From NCBI GenBank assembly GCA_013138765.1, contig WTCB01000066.1, forward strand, positions 1 through 35,658: 35,658 nt of DNA, given 5' to 3'. A model generated the notes under the pieces. That model ran no database searches. It was not told where the DNA came from and saw only the letters and a list, made by a program, of their open reading frames with translations. A program made the translations under genes and the position numbers. Positions 18,801 to 28,579 of the stretch are shown here, piece after piece (position 1 is the stretch's first letter; every line of letters starts with the position of its first letter). Source of the stretch: Candidatus Nanohaloarchaea archaeon (GTDB taxonomy: Archaea > EX4484-52 > GLR71).

Positions 18801-19304
18801 TTATTCCCTAAATAGTTTATCTCCATGATCTTGGATGATAAACTGTGCATAACTAGTATTATGTGTCAAGTCAAGTATACGACCTCTAAGATTTTCTAGA
18901 TGTGCGTAATGCCCTAAGTTATTAAATTCGTCTTTTATGAACACATAAATATTTTCGGTATTATTTCTTAGTTCAAACTTCAATCTTTCTTGTATTTGTG
19001 TCATATAATCGTCTTTTTTGTTAGGGCAAGATTCTAAACGGATGAGGTTTAATTCTTTTATATCATCTTCAGGTACATATATTTCGTGATGATTAAATTT
19101 TTCATTGATTGCAGTTTCGTTATCATATACCTGAATGCGATATTTTTCACTCTCAAGTTCTTGTGGTATTCTTGTTATAATTTCTGGAGTAACAAAAAGT
19201 ATTTGATGTATTAGGTCTGGTTCTTCAGCTTTAATTGAATCGTATTCTTCTGCAAGAAGATGAATTATTTGTAATACTGTGTTATCATTATATTCATATT
19301 CCAT
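18801..19304 (-). CDS. Hypothetical protein
   Basis: 167-aa isolated ORF MEYEYNDNTVLQIIHLLAEEYDSIKAEEPDLIHQILFVTPEII; no recognised motif. Confidence 0.6.
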   Translation of the reverse strand: MEYEYNDNTVLQIIHLLAEEYDSIKAEEPDLIHQILFVTPEIITRIPQELESEKYRIQVYDNETAINEKFNHHEIYVPEDDIKELNLIRLESCPNKKDDYMTQIQERLKFELRNNTENIYVFIKDEFNNLGHYAHLENLRGRILDLTHNTSYAQFIIQDHGDKLFRE

Positions 19305-19472
19305 AAAATAGATTATGTGAGTTGTATTTTAAATACTTTTGTGTAGTTAATATCTCCGCATTATTCAAAAATTAGTATTAATATTCATAATATTTTATAT
19401 AAATGAGAGATGGATTGCTAAAAATTACATAGAATTCAAAAATAAGACAAATATATGATCAAAATAAAAAAA

Positions 19473-19547
19473 TGGACCAGATGAGGTTTGAACTCACGAT
19501 TTCACGGTTATCAGCCGTGCGCCTTAACCAGGCTAGGCCACTGGTCC
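19473..19547 (-). tRNA. tRNA-Ile (anticodon GAT)
   Basis: Minus-strand cloverleaf: GGACCAG/CTGGTCC acceptor, D arm GCCT-AGCCTGGTTA-AGGC, anticodon arm CACGG-CTGATAA-CCGTG, T arm GTGAG-TTCAAAC-CTCAT, discriminator A; 75 nt. Confidence 0.95.
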
Positions 19548-19603
19548 ATTGAACAAAATAAAAATAACAAGATTAATTAATGAGAAATCTTTTTAAACGT
19601 TTA

Positions 19604-20407
19604 TCAGTTTTTGTCCATGATCTCTAAGATATCAAGAAGGCATCTTGCTGCAAGACTTGGAGTAATATTGTTTTCAATCATTGGATTTACTTCCATAATG
19701 TCTGCGCCAACTATATCTGCTTTTGACAGCAGTTCAAATACTGATCTGAAATTCTCGTAGAAGAAACCGCCAGTTTCCGGGTCTCCTACCCCGGGTGCGC
19801 ACGAGGGTTCAAAAAAGTCTATGTCAAGAGATAAGTATATAGGTCTTTTAAGGTCTATCTTTTTTAGATCTGTGTTTATTTTTTTTGAAAATCTTATCTC
19901 ATCTTCAGATCCTGTCCTTGCGCCAACTATTGTCACTGGAATTTTTAGTTCATGGATGCGTCTCATGACAGTAGCATGGGATAGTTTTTCGTCTTCAACT
20001 GTGTCTTTAAGGTCGTAGTGGGCGTCAAATGATATCACCTGCAGATTTGGATATATCTTCTTCAATGCTTTTACAGAACCCAAGGTTCCGCTATGTTCGC
20101 CTCCAAGGATTATCGGTCTTATGTCATTGCTGTCGGAAAATATGTCATCTATCGTCTCTGTCAGTTTCTGTAAAGTCTTTTCTGCATTTCCATGGACTGG
20201 TACGATGTCGCCGGCATCAAATATCTTTGTTGTCATGTCTTTTGATTCTAGTGCAAGAAATTTGTCTCTTATTGATTGTGGACCAAATCTTTGTCCGGGT
20301 GTGTTCGTCTCTGTTGAATCGAAAGGGAATCCTATTATGCAGAATCTTGTATCTTTTGGATTATCAATCTCTGAGATAAGTCTTAGCCGTTCTGTGTGGA
20401 ATAACAT
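19604..20407 (-). CDS. speB: Agmatinase/arginase (ureohydrolase) family protein
   Basis: ILGGEHSGTLGSVKAL, ISFDAHYDLKD, YLSLDIDFFEPSCAPGVGDPETGGF match ureohydrolase metal-binding motifs. Confidence 0.88.
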   Translation of the reverse strand: MLFHTERLRLISEIDNPKDTRFCIIGFPFDSTETNTPGQRFGPQSIRDKFLALESKDMTTKIFDAGDIVPVHGNAEKTLQKLTETIDDIFSDSNDIRPIILGGEHSGTLGSVKALKKIYPNLQVISFDAHYDLKDTVEDEKLSHATVMRRIHELKIPVTIVGARTGSEDEIRFSKKINTDLKKIDLKRPIYLSLDIDFFEPSCAPGVGDPETGGFFYENFRSVFELLSKADIVGADIMEVNPMIENNITPSLAARCLLDILEIMDKN

Positions 20408-20505
20408 GAATCCTATTTTTATTCTATATTTTTAAATAGGTTTAGTTTTTTTGCAGCATTTGATAAATGATATATTTTTATTGATGTGGATACAGTTAAG
20501 TGTCT

Positions 20506-21519
20506 ATGAAAAAAAAGTTGGCTTATTTTTTAGGCAGCATTTTACTTCTTTTGTATATTGTTGAAATTATAGGCATTAAGGATATTGTAATTACTGTGTT
20601 GTCTCTTGATTATCGTGTAATCGTCCTTGCTTTTATTATTGCATTCTTGTGGTCTGTTCTGGGCTGCTTTAAATGGTCTATCTTGCTTGTTCAAATTAAG
20701 AAGATATATGTATCAAAACTTTTGCCTGTCTATTTTTCGGGTGAGCTGTTCAATGCATTGACACCGGGGGCAAAAACCGGTGGTGAGGTCGTAAAGGCGC
20801 ATTATACATCTAAATTATTCAGTATACCCCAATCAAAGGTGTATGCGACAATACTTTTAGATAAGTCAATACTCATGGCTGTGTTTTTCGTTATGCTTAT
20901 ATTGACGTCTATCTATACTGTGCTATTTCTTGAGATACCTTCAGTTGTAACTGGTATATTTAGAGCTTCTGTAGGTCTTGTCTTTTTGCTGTCTGCTGTT
21001 ATAATACTTGTCAATCAGAAGTATTGGAAAAGGAAGCATGAACTCTTATTTTCTTTTTTGAATTTTATCTATCATCTAAGATTTTTGGAGTTCATAAAGA
21101 GGCGGTTTGAGACATATAAGATATTTGAAGATTTTATAATGGGCACTTTCTCTGAATTTTTTGAGTCTTTCAGTCTATTGCTTGAACATAAAAAAGGAGT
21201 GTTCACAAATGCAGTATTGTCTGTGGTGATGTTCTTTCTGTCTTTTGCGCGTGCATGGGTCTTATTCCTCGGTCTAGGTTATGAGATTGATATTGTCCTT
21301 ATAATTGTTGTTGTCACTTTGGGTTCGGCCATAAGCTATATGATGCTTACTCCAGGTGGTGCTGGGGTAACTGAGATTGCACTCATAAGTCTTTATGTTG
21401 CGGTCGGTGTTGATCCTGATGTTGCGGCTATTGTTGCGCTTGTGGATCGTGGTATGTACTATTTAAGTAGTTTTGGTCTTGGGTATGTTGCTGTGGTATA
21501 TCTGAAATTTAAGAAATGA
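20506..21519 (+). CDS. Flippase-like / lysylphosphatidylglycerol synthetase TM family (UPF0104) membrane protein
   Basis: LPVYFSGELFNALTPGAKTGGEVVKAHYTSK and MMLTPGGAGVTEIALISLYVAVGVDPDVAAIVALVDRGMYYLSSFGLGY. Confidence 0.83.
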   Translation: MKKKLAYFLGSILLLLYIVEIIGIKDIVITVLSLDYRVIVLAFIIAFLWSVLGCFKWSILLVQIKKIYVSKLLPVYFSGELFNALTPGAKTGGEVVKAHYTSKLFSIPQSKVYATILLDKSILMAVFFVMLILTSIYTVLFLEIPSVVTGIFRASVGLVFLLSAVIILVNQKYWKRKHELLFSFLNFIYHLRFLEFIKRRFETYKIFEDFIMGTFSEFFESFSLLLEHKKGVFTNAVLSVVMFFLSFARAWVLFLGLGYEIDIVLIIVVVTLGSAISYMMLTPGGAGVTEIALISLYVAVGVDPDVAAIVALVDRGMYYLSSFGLGYVAVVYLKFKK

Positions 21520-21529
21520 GGGCGATGTT

Positions 21530-22123
21530 ATGGCAGAAATAAGTTTAAAGGATGAGTTTTTTAGGAAATTGATACATTTGACTTCTGTGCTTATTGTGTT
21601 TTTTTATTATTATCTTGGTAAAGAGGTTACTCTTTTTATTCTTGCTATTGCTCTTATTTTGTTTATTGAAAGTGAGTATCTAAGAATTGAGAAAGGCGTC
21701 AATATTCCTCTGTTGCACGATTATGTTCGTGATAAGGAAAAAAACCGTCTTGCAGGGCATATATTTTTTATTATAGGCGCTATAATCTCAATAGCTATAT
21801 TTGACATGGATATTGCAGTTGCAGCTATACTTATGACAACTTTTGGTGATTCGGCAGCAGCGATCATTGGCAGGAGATATGGTAAGGTATCAATTCCAGG
21901 AATAAGAAATAAAAAATTAGAGGGATGTCTTGCTGAGCTTTTTGTTAATCTTTTTATCGGTTATCTGTTTATTGATGGGATAATTATCATATTAGTCATG
22001 GCATTCACTGCCACAATTGTTGAAACTTTAGTTGATAAATTAGATGATAATCTTATTATACCAGTATTTTCGGGGTTTAATGCGCAGGCAATTAGGTTTT
22101 TATTTAAGTCTTTAGGGTATTAG
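21530..22123 (+). CDS. Dolichol/diacylglycerol kinase-like (SEC59/DGK/VTE5) family membrane protein
   Basis: FFRKLIHLTSVLIVFFYYYLG, FGDSAAAIIGRRYGKVSIPGIRNKKLEGCLAELFVNL, TIVETLVDKLDDNLIIPVFSG. Confidence 0.8.
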   Translation: MAEISLKDEFFRKLIHLTSVLIVFFYYYLGKEVTLFILAIALILFIESEYLRIEKGVNIPLLHDYVRDKEKNRLAGHIFFIIGAIISIAIFDMDIAVAAILMTTFGDSAAAIIGRRYGKVSIPGIRNKKLEGCLAELFVNLFIGYLFIDGIIIILVMAFTATIVETLVDKLDDNLIIPVFSGFNAQAIRFLFKSLGY

Positions 22124-22150
22124 GATTATTTTTTGTTTTGTCATTTTTTC

Positions 22151-24424
22151 TTAGATTTCAATTACTTCTGTTACATCTTCTTTGTTCTCTCCGCGGTTCA
22201 ATCGGTATAATTTTCCAGTGACTGCAGTTTCCATAGCTTCGTCATGTGTAATCAGGAAGACTTGGTCTACTATGTCTGAGACTTTTGTCCTCAATGTCTC
22301 TGCAAGCTCTTCGACTGCTTTCCGGTCTAGGTTGTGTGTGGGTTCATCAAGAAGGAGCATTTTCATACCTGGGGCAAGGACTGTTGACATTGCGATGCGC
22401 AGGACTAAGACTGCAGTCATCCGTTCACCACCTGAAACTGTGCCTTCGACATTCATCCAGGTATCATCCATATTTCTAAGCTGGAGTATATAGTCGCCTT
22501 CGTCAACCGATATCTGTATTCCTGTGTAATCTTTATATGGGTAGACTGAGAACCAGAGGTCTTCCATTATATTGTTTATTGATTCTATGAATTGTTCACG
22601 GAGCATAATCTGTGTGGTTTCAAGGACGATTTTAAATCTTTCAAGTTCCGGGAGTCTATCTTTCATCATTTCAATCTGTTTTTCATTTGTTTTTACAAGT
22701 TTTGCCTGGTCTTTAAGAACTGACAGGTTTTTTGCTTTTTCTTTATACATGTCTTGCAATGACCTTAATTTGACTATGTCTGTGCTGTAAAGCTTGTCAT
22801 GTGCGATGAATTCTGTCAGTTTTTTTTCAAGTTCTTCGGGTTTGAATTTTAATTCGTCTATGTTTATCTTTATCTGTTTTTTTTCTTCTTCAAGGTGTCG
22901 TTTTTCGTGGATGTGCCGCAATATTGTCTTTGTGGTCTCAAAACGTCTTATCTCTTGTTCAATCTTTTTTATTTTGTCTGATGAAAATATTTTTTTTGAG
23001 TCTTCAAGTTTGTTTTTCTGTGTTTTTAGCTGTGAGTCAATCTGTTTTATGGTTTCGCTTGTGTTAAGTATATCTTTTTCAAGATTTATGTATTGCAATA
23101 GTTCTCGTTTTTTCTTTTCAGATTCAGTCATCTTTTCTCTTTCAGTTTTTATCTCTTTATTTATGATTACAAGTGAATTTTCAAATGTGTTCATCTGATC
23201 TCTTTTTTCTTTGATGACATCTGTTTTTTGCTCTGTGTTGAGTGGTGTGTCGCAAGTGGGACAGTTGGCATCTGATTTTTCAAGAGCGGTTATCGATTTA
23301 GTCGTGTCATCTATTTTTGAGTTGATCCCTGCTTCTTCTTTTAATAGTTTTTCAATAGCTGTTTTCAGTTCTTCAATTTTAGTTTCTGTGTCTTTTAGTT
23401 TTTCTATTTCAGGACGTCTACTTTCAAGGATTTTTAGTTTTGTATTTCCACTATTAAGATTATTGGTGTCTGTATTTATTTTTTCTTCAAGGATGGCTAT
23501 TTCTTTTTCTAAAGATTTTTGTTTTTTAAGTACTGAATTGAGCCGTTCTGTCTGTGTGTCTATGAATTCAGGGGTGTAGGATTGTACATCATCTACATTT
23601 GTGTAATTTTTTAGTTCGTCTGTAATCTGTTCAATTCGGGTCATTATTTTGATCTCTCTATTTTTTTGTTCGTCATAGATATTTTTTTTCTTTTGAAGTA
23701 TCTCTGTCTCTTTTTGCAGTGTGTCTCTTATTTTTTTTATGTCGGTAAGCCGTCTGTTGAAAGCTTTAATCTCAAGTTCTATCTTTTCAATCTCTTTTTT
23801 TTGTGTATCTATATCTTTTGAATCTATGAGTGCTCTAAGGGATGCTGTGTGTGTCTCGAGTTCTTTTGCGCTTTTTGATATACGATTCTTTAATGTTACT
23901 ATGTTTGCTCTTGCAGTCTCAAATTTGTCAATTTTTAAGAGCTCGTCAATCTTTTTCATTCTCTGTCCACGGGGTATCTGGAGGAATTGATCAAGTCTGT
24001 TCTGTTCACAGTAGACGACTTGTGCAAATGTGCTGTAGTCAATACCTATTATTTTTTCTATCCGTTCTGTTACGCGTTGGCTTGCTGGCGATTCTACGAG
24101 CAGTCCGTCACATCTTAATTCTGATGTTGATGTTTTTTTTCTATCTAATTTTCTTTTTATTTCATATATCTTGTCTTCTTTTTCAAATTCAAGCGTGACC
24201 TCTGCATTATCATGTCTTGTAAATATGTCGGTTATTACATTTTCTAATTTTATTCTTCTCTGCTGGGCTGCTGGGAATGTGCCGAAGAATGCGAATGATA
24301 TTGCGTCAAGGACTGATGATTTTCCTGAGCCCATGACACCTAATAGTGCGTTTATTCCCTTAGGAAATTCAAAAGATGAATCTATATGTGTCTGCCAGTT
24401 CTTGAGTCTTATCTTTTTTATCAT
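22151..24424 (-). CDS. rad50: DNA double-strand break repair ATPase Rad50
   Basis: Walker A GVMGSGKSSVLDAISFAFFG, zinc hook CPTC flanked by coiled coils, signature TVSGGERMTAVLVLRIAMS, Walker B KMLLLDEPTHNLD. Confidence 0.95.
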   Translation of the reverse strand: MIKKIRLKNWQTHIDSSFEFPKGINALLGVMGSGKSSVLDAISFAFFGTFPAAQQRRIKLENVITDIFTRHDNAEVTLEFEKEDKIYEIKRKLDRKKTSTSELRCDGLLVESPASQRVTERIEKIIGIDYSTFAQVVYCEQNRLDQFLQIPRGQRMKKIDELLKIDKFETARANIVTLKNRISKSAKELETHTASLRALIDSKDIDTQKKEIEKIELEIKAFNRRLTDIKKIRDTLQKETEILQKKKNIYDEQKNREIKIMTRIEQITDELKNYTNVDDVQSYTPEFIDTQTERLNSVLKKQKSLEKEIAILEEKINTDTNNLNSGNTKLKILESRRPEIEKLKDTETKIEELKTAIEKLLKEEAGINSKIDDTTKSITALEKSDANCPTCDTPLNTEQKTDVIKEKRDQMNTFENSLVIINKEIKTEREKMTESEKKKRELLQYINLEKDILNTSETIKQIDSQLKTQKNKLEDSKKIFSSDKIKKIEQEIRRFETTKTILRHIHEKRHLEEEKKQIKINIDELKFKPEELEKKLTEFIAHDKLYSTDIVKLRSLQDMYKEKAKNLSVLKDQAKLVKTNEKQIEMMKDRLPELERFKIVLETTQIMLREQFIESINNIMEDLWFSVYPYKDYTGIQISVDEGDYILQLRNMDDTWMNVEGTVSGGERMTAVLVLRIAMSTVLAPGMKMLLLDEPTHNLDRKAVEELAETLRTKVSDIVDQVFLITHDEAMETAVTGKLYRLNRGENKEDVTEVIEI

Positions 24425-24427
24425 ATG

Positions 24428-25704
24428 TCAATCATCTATTTTTTTATCTGTTTTTTCATTTAATTTTTCATCTATATTGTCAGTGAGATTTTCAAGAAGA
24501 TTCTTTTCTGCAGCGTCAACATTGCCTTCTGCAAGCAGTTCGAATATGTGGTTGTAATCGAATGTTATCTTTTCTTTGTCTGCGTAGTCTTTCATTATTT
24601 TTAGGCCCATGCTGTCTATTGACATTGTGTTTTTTATGAGCTGTGCTACAAGTTCTTTGTTTTTTGTCTGTTTTTCGCTGTCAAGATTGTTTTTTAATGA
24701 AAGTATGAAATCTTTTTCGTAATTTTTTAATATGTCTGAAAAATCTATTCTGTGGTTGTTGCCTTCAATCTGTCCTATGACTTTTATCCGTACAAGCGGT
24801 CTTTTTTCAAATTTTTCTTTGTTTAATCCTGAGAGGTATTCAATTATTTTTTTCTTGATTGTCTTTATGTCTTCATTATTACATCTAATTTCATTGTATA
24901 TGACTTTTCTTTGAGATATTATGGGCAAAAATTCTGTCTCTTTTGTCTGTGTATCGTAAATAGTCACGCCTTTGTCTTTTCCTGCTTCGTTTTTTCTGAT
25001 CTGTGTGGTTATTGTGCTTCCGGGCAAGAGGAAAAGTGTTTCTTTATCTGGACCTATGCGGCATTGGTTTTTCCAGTGGATATGACCATTTATTATCAGG
25101 TCAAAACCTTTTGGTAACTCTTCAAGTTTAAGTCCTGGACTTTTTTCGTCTGTGTATACATATTCACCGACTGATTGGTGCATTAAAAATATGTTCGTGC
25201 ATTCTTGTTCTGGTTTCGGGTCAATCTTTTCAAATACGTCTTTTGCAAATGTTTCAGGGACTCCTGAAATGCCGGTTATTGCAACTGTTTCATTTCCTTT
25301 TTTGTATATTGCAGTTTCGCCGTGGAGGTTTATCAGGTATCCTGTTGAATCCATCAGTTCTACTGGATTGGTAACATCTTTACCCCGACGTTCATGTGTT
25401 CCTGCAATTGCTATCACTGGGATTCCTGTCTTGTTGAGTGGGTGAATTCTGTGTTTATTTTTTCCTTTTATCTCAATGAATTCAGTATCACATGATAGTT
25501 CTTTTGGTCTGAAAAATATGTTTAATGCTTTTGCTAAGACATCTTGTTTTGGTACTCGTGAATCGAATATGTCTCCTGGGACTAGGATCAGGTCGCAGTT
25601 TTCGGATAGTCTAAATGCGTCTATTGCATTGTCGTAACTATCATTCTCTATTTCTTTTCCTGTGCCGAAACCAAAATGTGTGTCTGAGAATATAGCAATT
25701 TTTA
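24428..25704 (-). CDS. mre11: DNA double-strand break repair nuclease Mre11; apparent AUA start
   Basis: Supplied ORF begins at an internal ATG (25417), but the frame extends upstream through IKIAIFSDTHFGFG...LVPGDIFDSR, with GTHERRG and INGHIHW downstream. No ATG/GTG/TTG in frame before DTHFG; AUA at 25702-25704 is preceded by GGTG. Confidence 0.85.
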
Positions 25705-25751
25705 TGTTATCACCTGTATGAATAATTATTTTTTAAAATTTAAAAGTTTAT

Positions 25752-26261
25752 TTAATCTTTGTTATTTTTTTGTTTATGATATTCTTTTAAGAATTTAATC
25801 TCTTTTTTTAGTTCTTCAGTTATCCTTTGGTCGTCATCATTTTCTTTTATTGCAGTTTTAAGATCTTTGATTGTCTTTTTTATATCAAGACCTTTATTTT
25901 TTTTGATCTTGAATATGTTCCGTTTTATTTCTTTCAGTTTTTTTTGTGTCTTCATCTCTTCGATCTTTTTGTGTTCGTTGCCTCTTTTTATGTCATTGTA
26001 GTCTTTTGTTTTCTGTTCAAAGGCTACCTTTGCGCCAAGGTAGAATAGATGTTGTGCAATCTCTTCTTTTGTCATCTTGTCTATGTCTTCTTTTGCTTTG
26101 TATGAGTCCCAGATGGTATAGAATGCGTCTTTTTGTATCTTTTTTGCAAGAAGGTTGCTTCGTTCTGTTGTCTTTTTGATTTTTGTCTGGATTGTTTTTG
26201 TTATCAGTCTTGTTTCTTTTTCATTTTCTTCATTGGTTTTATCTTTTTTTTCAGGTAGCAT
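25752..26261 (-). CDS. Hypothetical Lys/Glu-rich coiled-coil-like protein inside the repair operon
   Basis: 169-aa ORF between rnhC and mre11, KIQKDAFYTIWDSYKAKEDIDKMTKEEIAQHLFYLGAKVAFEQ then charged helical sequence. Confidence 0.75.
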   Translation of the reverse strand: MLPEKKDKTNEENEKETRLITKTIQTKIKKTTERSNLLAKKIQKDAFYTIWDSYKAKEDIDKMTKEEIAQHLFYLGAKVAFEQKTKDYNDIKRGNEHKKIEEMKTQKKLKEIKRNIFKIKKNKGLDIKKTIKDLKTAIKENDDDQRITEELKKEIKFLKEYHKQKNNKD

Positions 26262-26305
26262 AAGTATTGTTTTAATTTTTTGTTTTTAAATTATTTTTGG
26301 AACAA

Positions 26306-27151
26306 TCAGTTATCAAATACTTTTTTTACATTTCTGAAATTCATCTTTACGAACAGTTTTGGGTCAAGATCTTTTTCTTTTAATTCTTTGAGTGCGCTTT
26401 TGACATGGGTGCTGCCTTTCGGAACTTTGAAGCCTGCCTGTTCTGATAACCTGTCAATCTGCTTTAGGCCAGCATCTCTTGCAAGGATTGATGCTGCTGC
26501 GACTTCTGTGTAATTTGATTCCGCTTTTGTTTCCGTCTTTGCGTTTTTTAGATTGATTCTTGCTCCGGGGTACTGGTCAATCATTATCAGGTCTGCATCG
26601 CCTAAATTTTTTATTGCTCTTGTGTGCATTGCGTTCAGAAGTGTTGTGGTAGTGCCTATGTGCTGGTTGTATGTTTCAGGGGTCTTTTCATAGGTGCAGT
26701 AATTATCTTTTCCAAGAATGTCTTTGATCTTTATTGCAAGTTTGATTATGTCTTTATCTGTAATTGTCTTTGAGTCTTTTACGCCTATGTCTTCAAGTCT
26801 TTTTCGTGTGTCTTTATCTGCTTTGACGGCTGTAACGACCATTCCACCGAATGTGTCGCCCTTGAGTGTCTCATCAGAACCTATTATTGTCTTTGTGTTT
26901 TTAGTATCTTCTTTTTTTGGGTCTTTATCTTTTATTTTTCCGCCTATGAATTTTGCTATGAATTGTGCATATTTTTCTTTGCCCTGGATCACTGTCTTTC
27001 CTGAGGTGTATTGGATTATAAGGACATCTTCATTTTTTAGGCGTCTTCTTTCGTACAGGTTTGTGATAGGGGTTGTCTTGAATTCCCCTTCAAGCAGTTT
27101 TTCTATCTTTTTTTCGTCTACGCCTGTCAAGGAAATCCATACATCTGTCAT
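26306..27151 (-). CDS. rnhC: Ribonuclease HIII-like protein
   Basis: IIGSDETLKGDTFGGMVVTAV, GVKDSKTITD, DLIMIDQYPGAR, TKAESNYTEVAAASILARD; N-terminal extension ending in ...SGKTVIQGKEKYAQ typical of RNase HIII. Confidence 0.87.
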   Translation of the reverse strand: MTDVWISLTGVDEKKIEKLLEGEFKTTPITNLYERRRLKNEDVLIIQYTSGKTVIQGKEKYAQFIAKFIGGKIKDKDPKKEDTKNTKTIIGSDETLKGDTFGGMVVTAVKADKDTRKRLEDIGVKDSKTITDKDIIKLAIKIKDILGKDNYCTYEKTPETYNQHIGTTTTLLNAMHTRAIKNLGDADLIMIDQYPGARINLKNAKTETKAESNYTEVAAASILARDAGLKQIDRLSEQAGFKVPKGSTHVKSALKELKEKDLDPKLFVKMNFRNVKKVFDN

Positions 27152-27194
27152 TGTTTATTTCGCATCCTGTCTATTATTTTTGTCTTTTTTAGAT

Positions 27195-27524
27195 TCATAA
27201 TGAGGTTATTATTTCATCAATTTTTTCTCTTAAAAGACTTTCAGGTAATGCACCCACAATTCTCCCGACTTCAATTCCTCTGTTGAATACAATCATTGAT
27301 GGGATCCCTTGCACTGAAAATTTTGCGGAGATATCTTGGTTCTCGTCAACGTTAAGTTTTCCAAATGTCATTTTATCTTCATATTCGCCTGATAGTTTTT
27401 CAAATGTCGGTCCTAAAATTTTACATGGACCGCACCATTCAGCCCAGAAGTCTATTATGACCGGTTTTTCGTTTTTTATGACGTCGTCTTCGAAATTGTC
27501 TTTGTTTATTTTTATTAATGCCAT
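27195..27524 (-). CDS. trxA: Thioredoxin
   Basis: VIIDFWAEWCGPCKILGPTFEKL and FSVQGIPSMIVF; ATG at 27524 preceded by GGTG with 6-nt spacing. Confidence 0.93.
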   Translation of the reverse strand: MALIKINKDNFEDDVIKNEKPVIIDFWAEWCGPCKILGPTFEKLSGEYEDKMTFGKLNVDENQDISAKFSVQGIPSMIVFNRGIEVGRIVGALPESLLREKIDEIITSL

Positions 27525-27558
27525 ATATTTCACCTTTTAATTTATTTTTTAATATGAT

Positions 27559-28485
27559 TTATGAATTTTCTTTTAGGAACTTGAATGCGGAATCGGCGGC
27601 AATTGATCCTTCTGATGCTGCGGTTATTATTTGCCTGAAATAGTTTGAATTGGTCGTTATGTCGCCAGCTGCAAATATGCCGGGTATGTCTGTTTTTTGT
27701 GCAGGGTCTACGTCTATGTATCCTTTTTCGTCAAGATTGATCCCTAATTCTTTTGCAAGGACTGTTGTCGGTGTTGAACCTACTTCAATGAATACACCAT
27801 CTAGTTTGAGCTTTTTCTCTTGACCTGTCTTTAGATTTTTTGTATTTAATGCTGTGACTGTGATCTCTCCGGATATGCCTGTCGGTACTGTGTCGAGTAT
27901 CAGTTCAATATTTTTTGATTCTTTTATCTTCTTTAGTTTTATTGGCTCGCCTCTGAATTCTTGTCGTCTGTGGATCAGGTATATCTTTTTTGCTATTCCT
28001 TCAAGATATAAGGTTGCTGAAAGTGCTGCATCACCACCACCTATGACTGCTATTGTCTTTTCTCGGAAGAATGCACCGTCACAGGTTGCGCAATAGGAGA
28101 CACCTTTACCTAAGTATTCGGTTTCTCCTTTGATGTTCAGTTTTTTTATTGTTGTTCCGAGTGCAAGGATGATTGTCTTTGTCTCGTATTCATTGTCACC
28201 TGTGTTGATCTTGAATGTCTGTGTCTTTTTATCTTTTTCAAATTTTTGCGCTCTTGTGTAAATTATTTCAACACCTTGTGTTTTTGCATGCTCCTCAAAT
28301 TTTTGCATAAGTTCAAAGCCTGATATTGATGGGAAACCTGGGTAATTTTCAATGAGATGTGCGTCTGCCGCCTGACCACCTAATTTTTCGCCTATGACCA
28401 TTGTCTTTAAGTCTGAGCGGGCAGCAAAGATTGCAGCAGATAGACCTGCCGGGCCGTTTCCGATAATTATTGTGTCATATATCAT
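27559..28485 (-). CDS. trxB: Thioredoxin reductase
   Basis: MIYDTIIIGNGPAGLSAAIFAARS, SYCATCDGAFF redox motif, VIGGGDAALSATLYL, GIFAAGDITTNSNYFRQIITAASEGSIAA. Confidence 0.93.
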   Translation of the reverse strand: MIYDTIIIGNGPAGLSAAIFAARSDLKTMVIGEKLGGQAADAHLIENYPGFPSISGFELMQKFEEHAKTQGVEIIYTRAQKFEKDKKTQTFKINTGDNEYETKTIILALGTTIKKLNIKGETEYLGKGVSYCATCDGAFFREKTIAVIGGGDAALSATLYLEGIAKKIYLIHRRQEFRGEPIKLKKIKESKNIELILDTVPTGISGEITVTALNTKNLKTGQEKKLKLDGVFIEVGSTPTTVLAKELGINLDEKGYIDVDPAQKTDIPGIFAAGDITTNSNYFRQIITAASEGSIAADSAFKFLKENS

Positions 28486-28539
28486 CTTATCCAACTTCTT
28501 TTGTTTATTTTTGTGTTTGTGTAAGTTTAAGTATATTTC

Positions 28540-28567
28540 TTGCATAAACTATATAAATGTTTGCATA
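28540..28567. promoter_or_regulatory. Direct repeat TTGCATA...TTGCATA flanking a TATA-like box in the trxB/HTH divergent intergenic region
   Basis: TTGCATA at 28540-28546 and 28561-28567 (21 bp start-to-start) around actatataaatg. Confidence 0.45.
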
Positions 28568-28579
28568 CTATCATTATCT

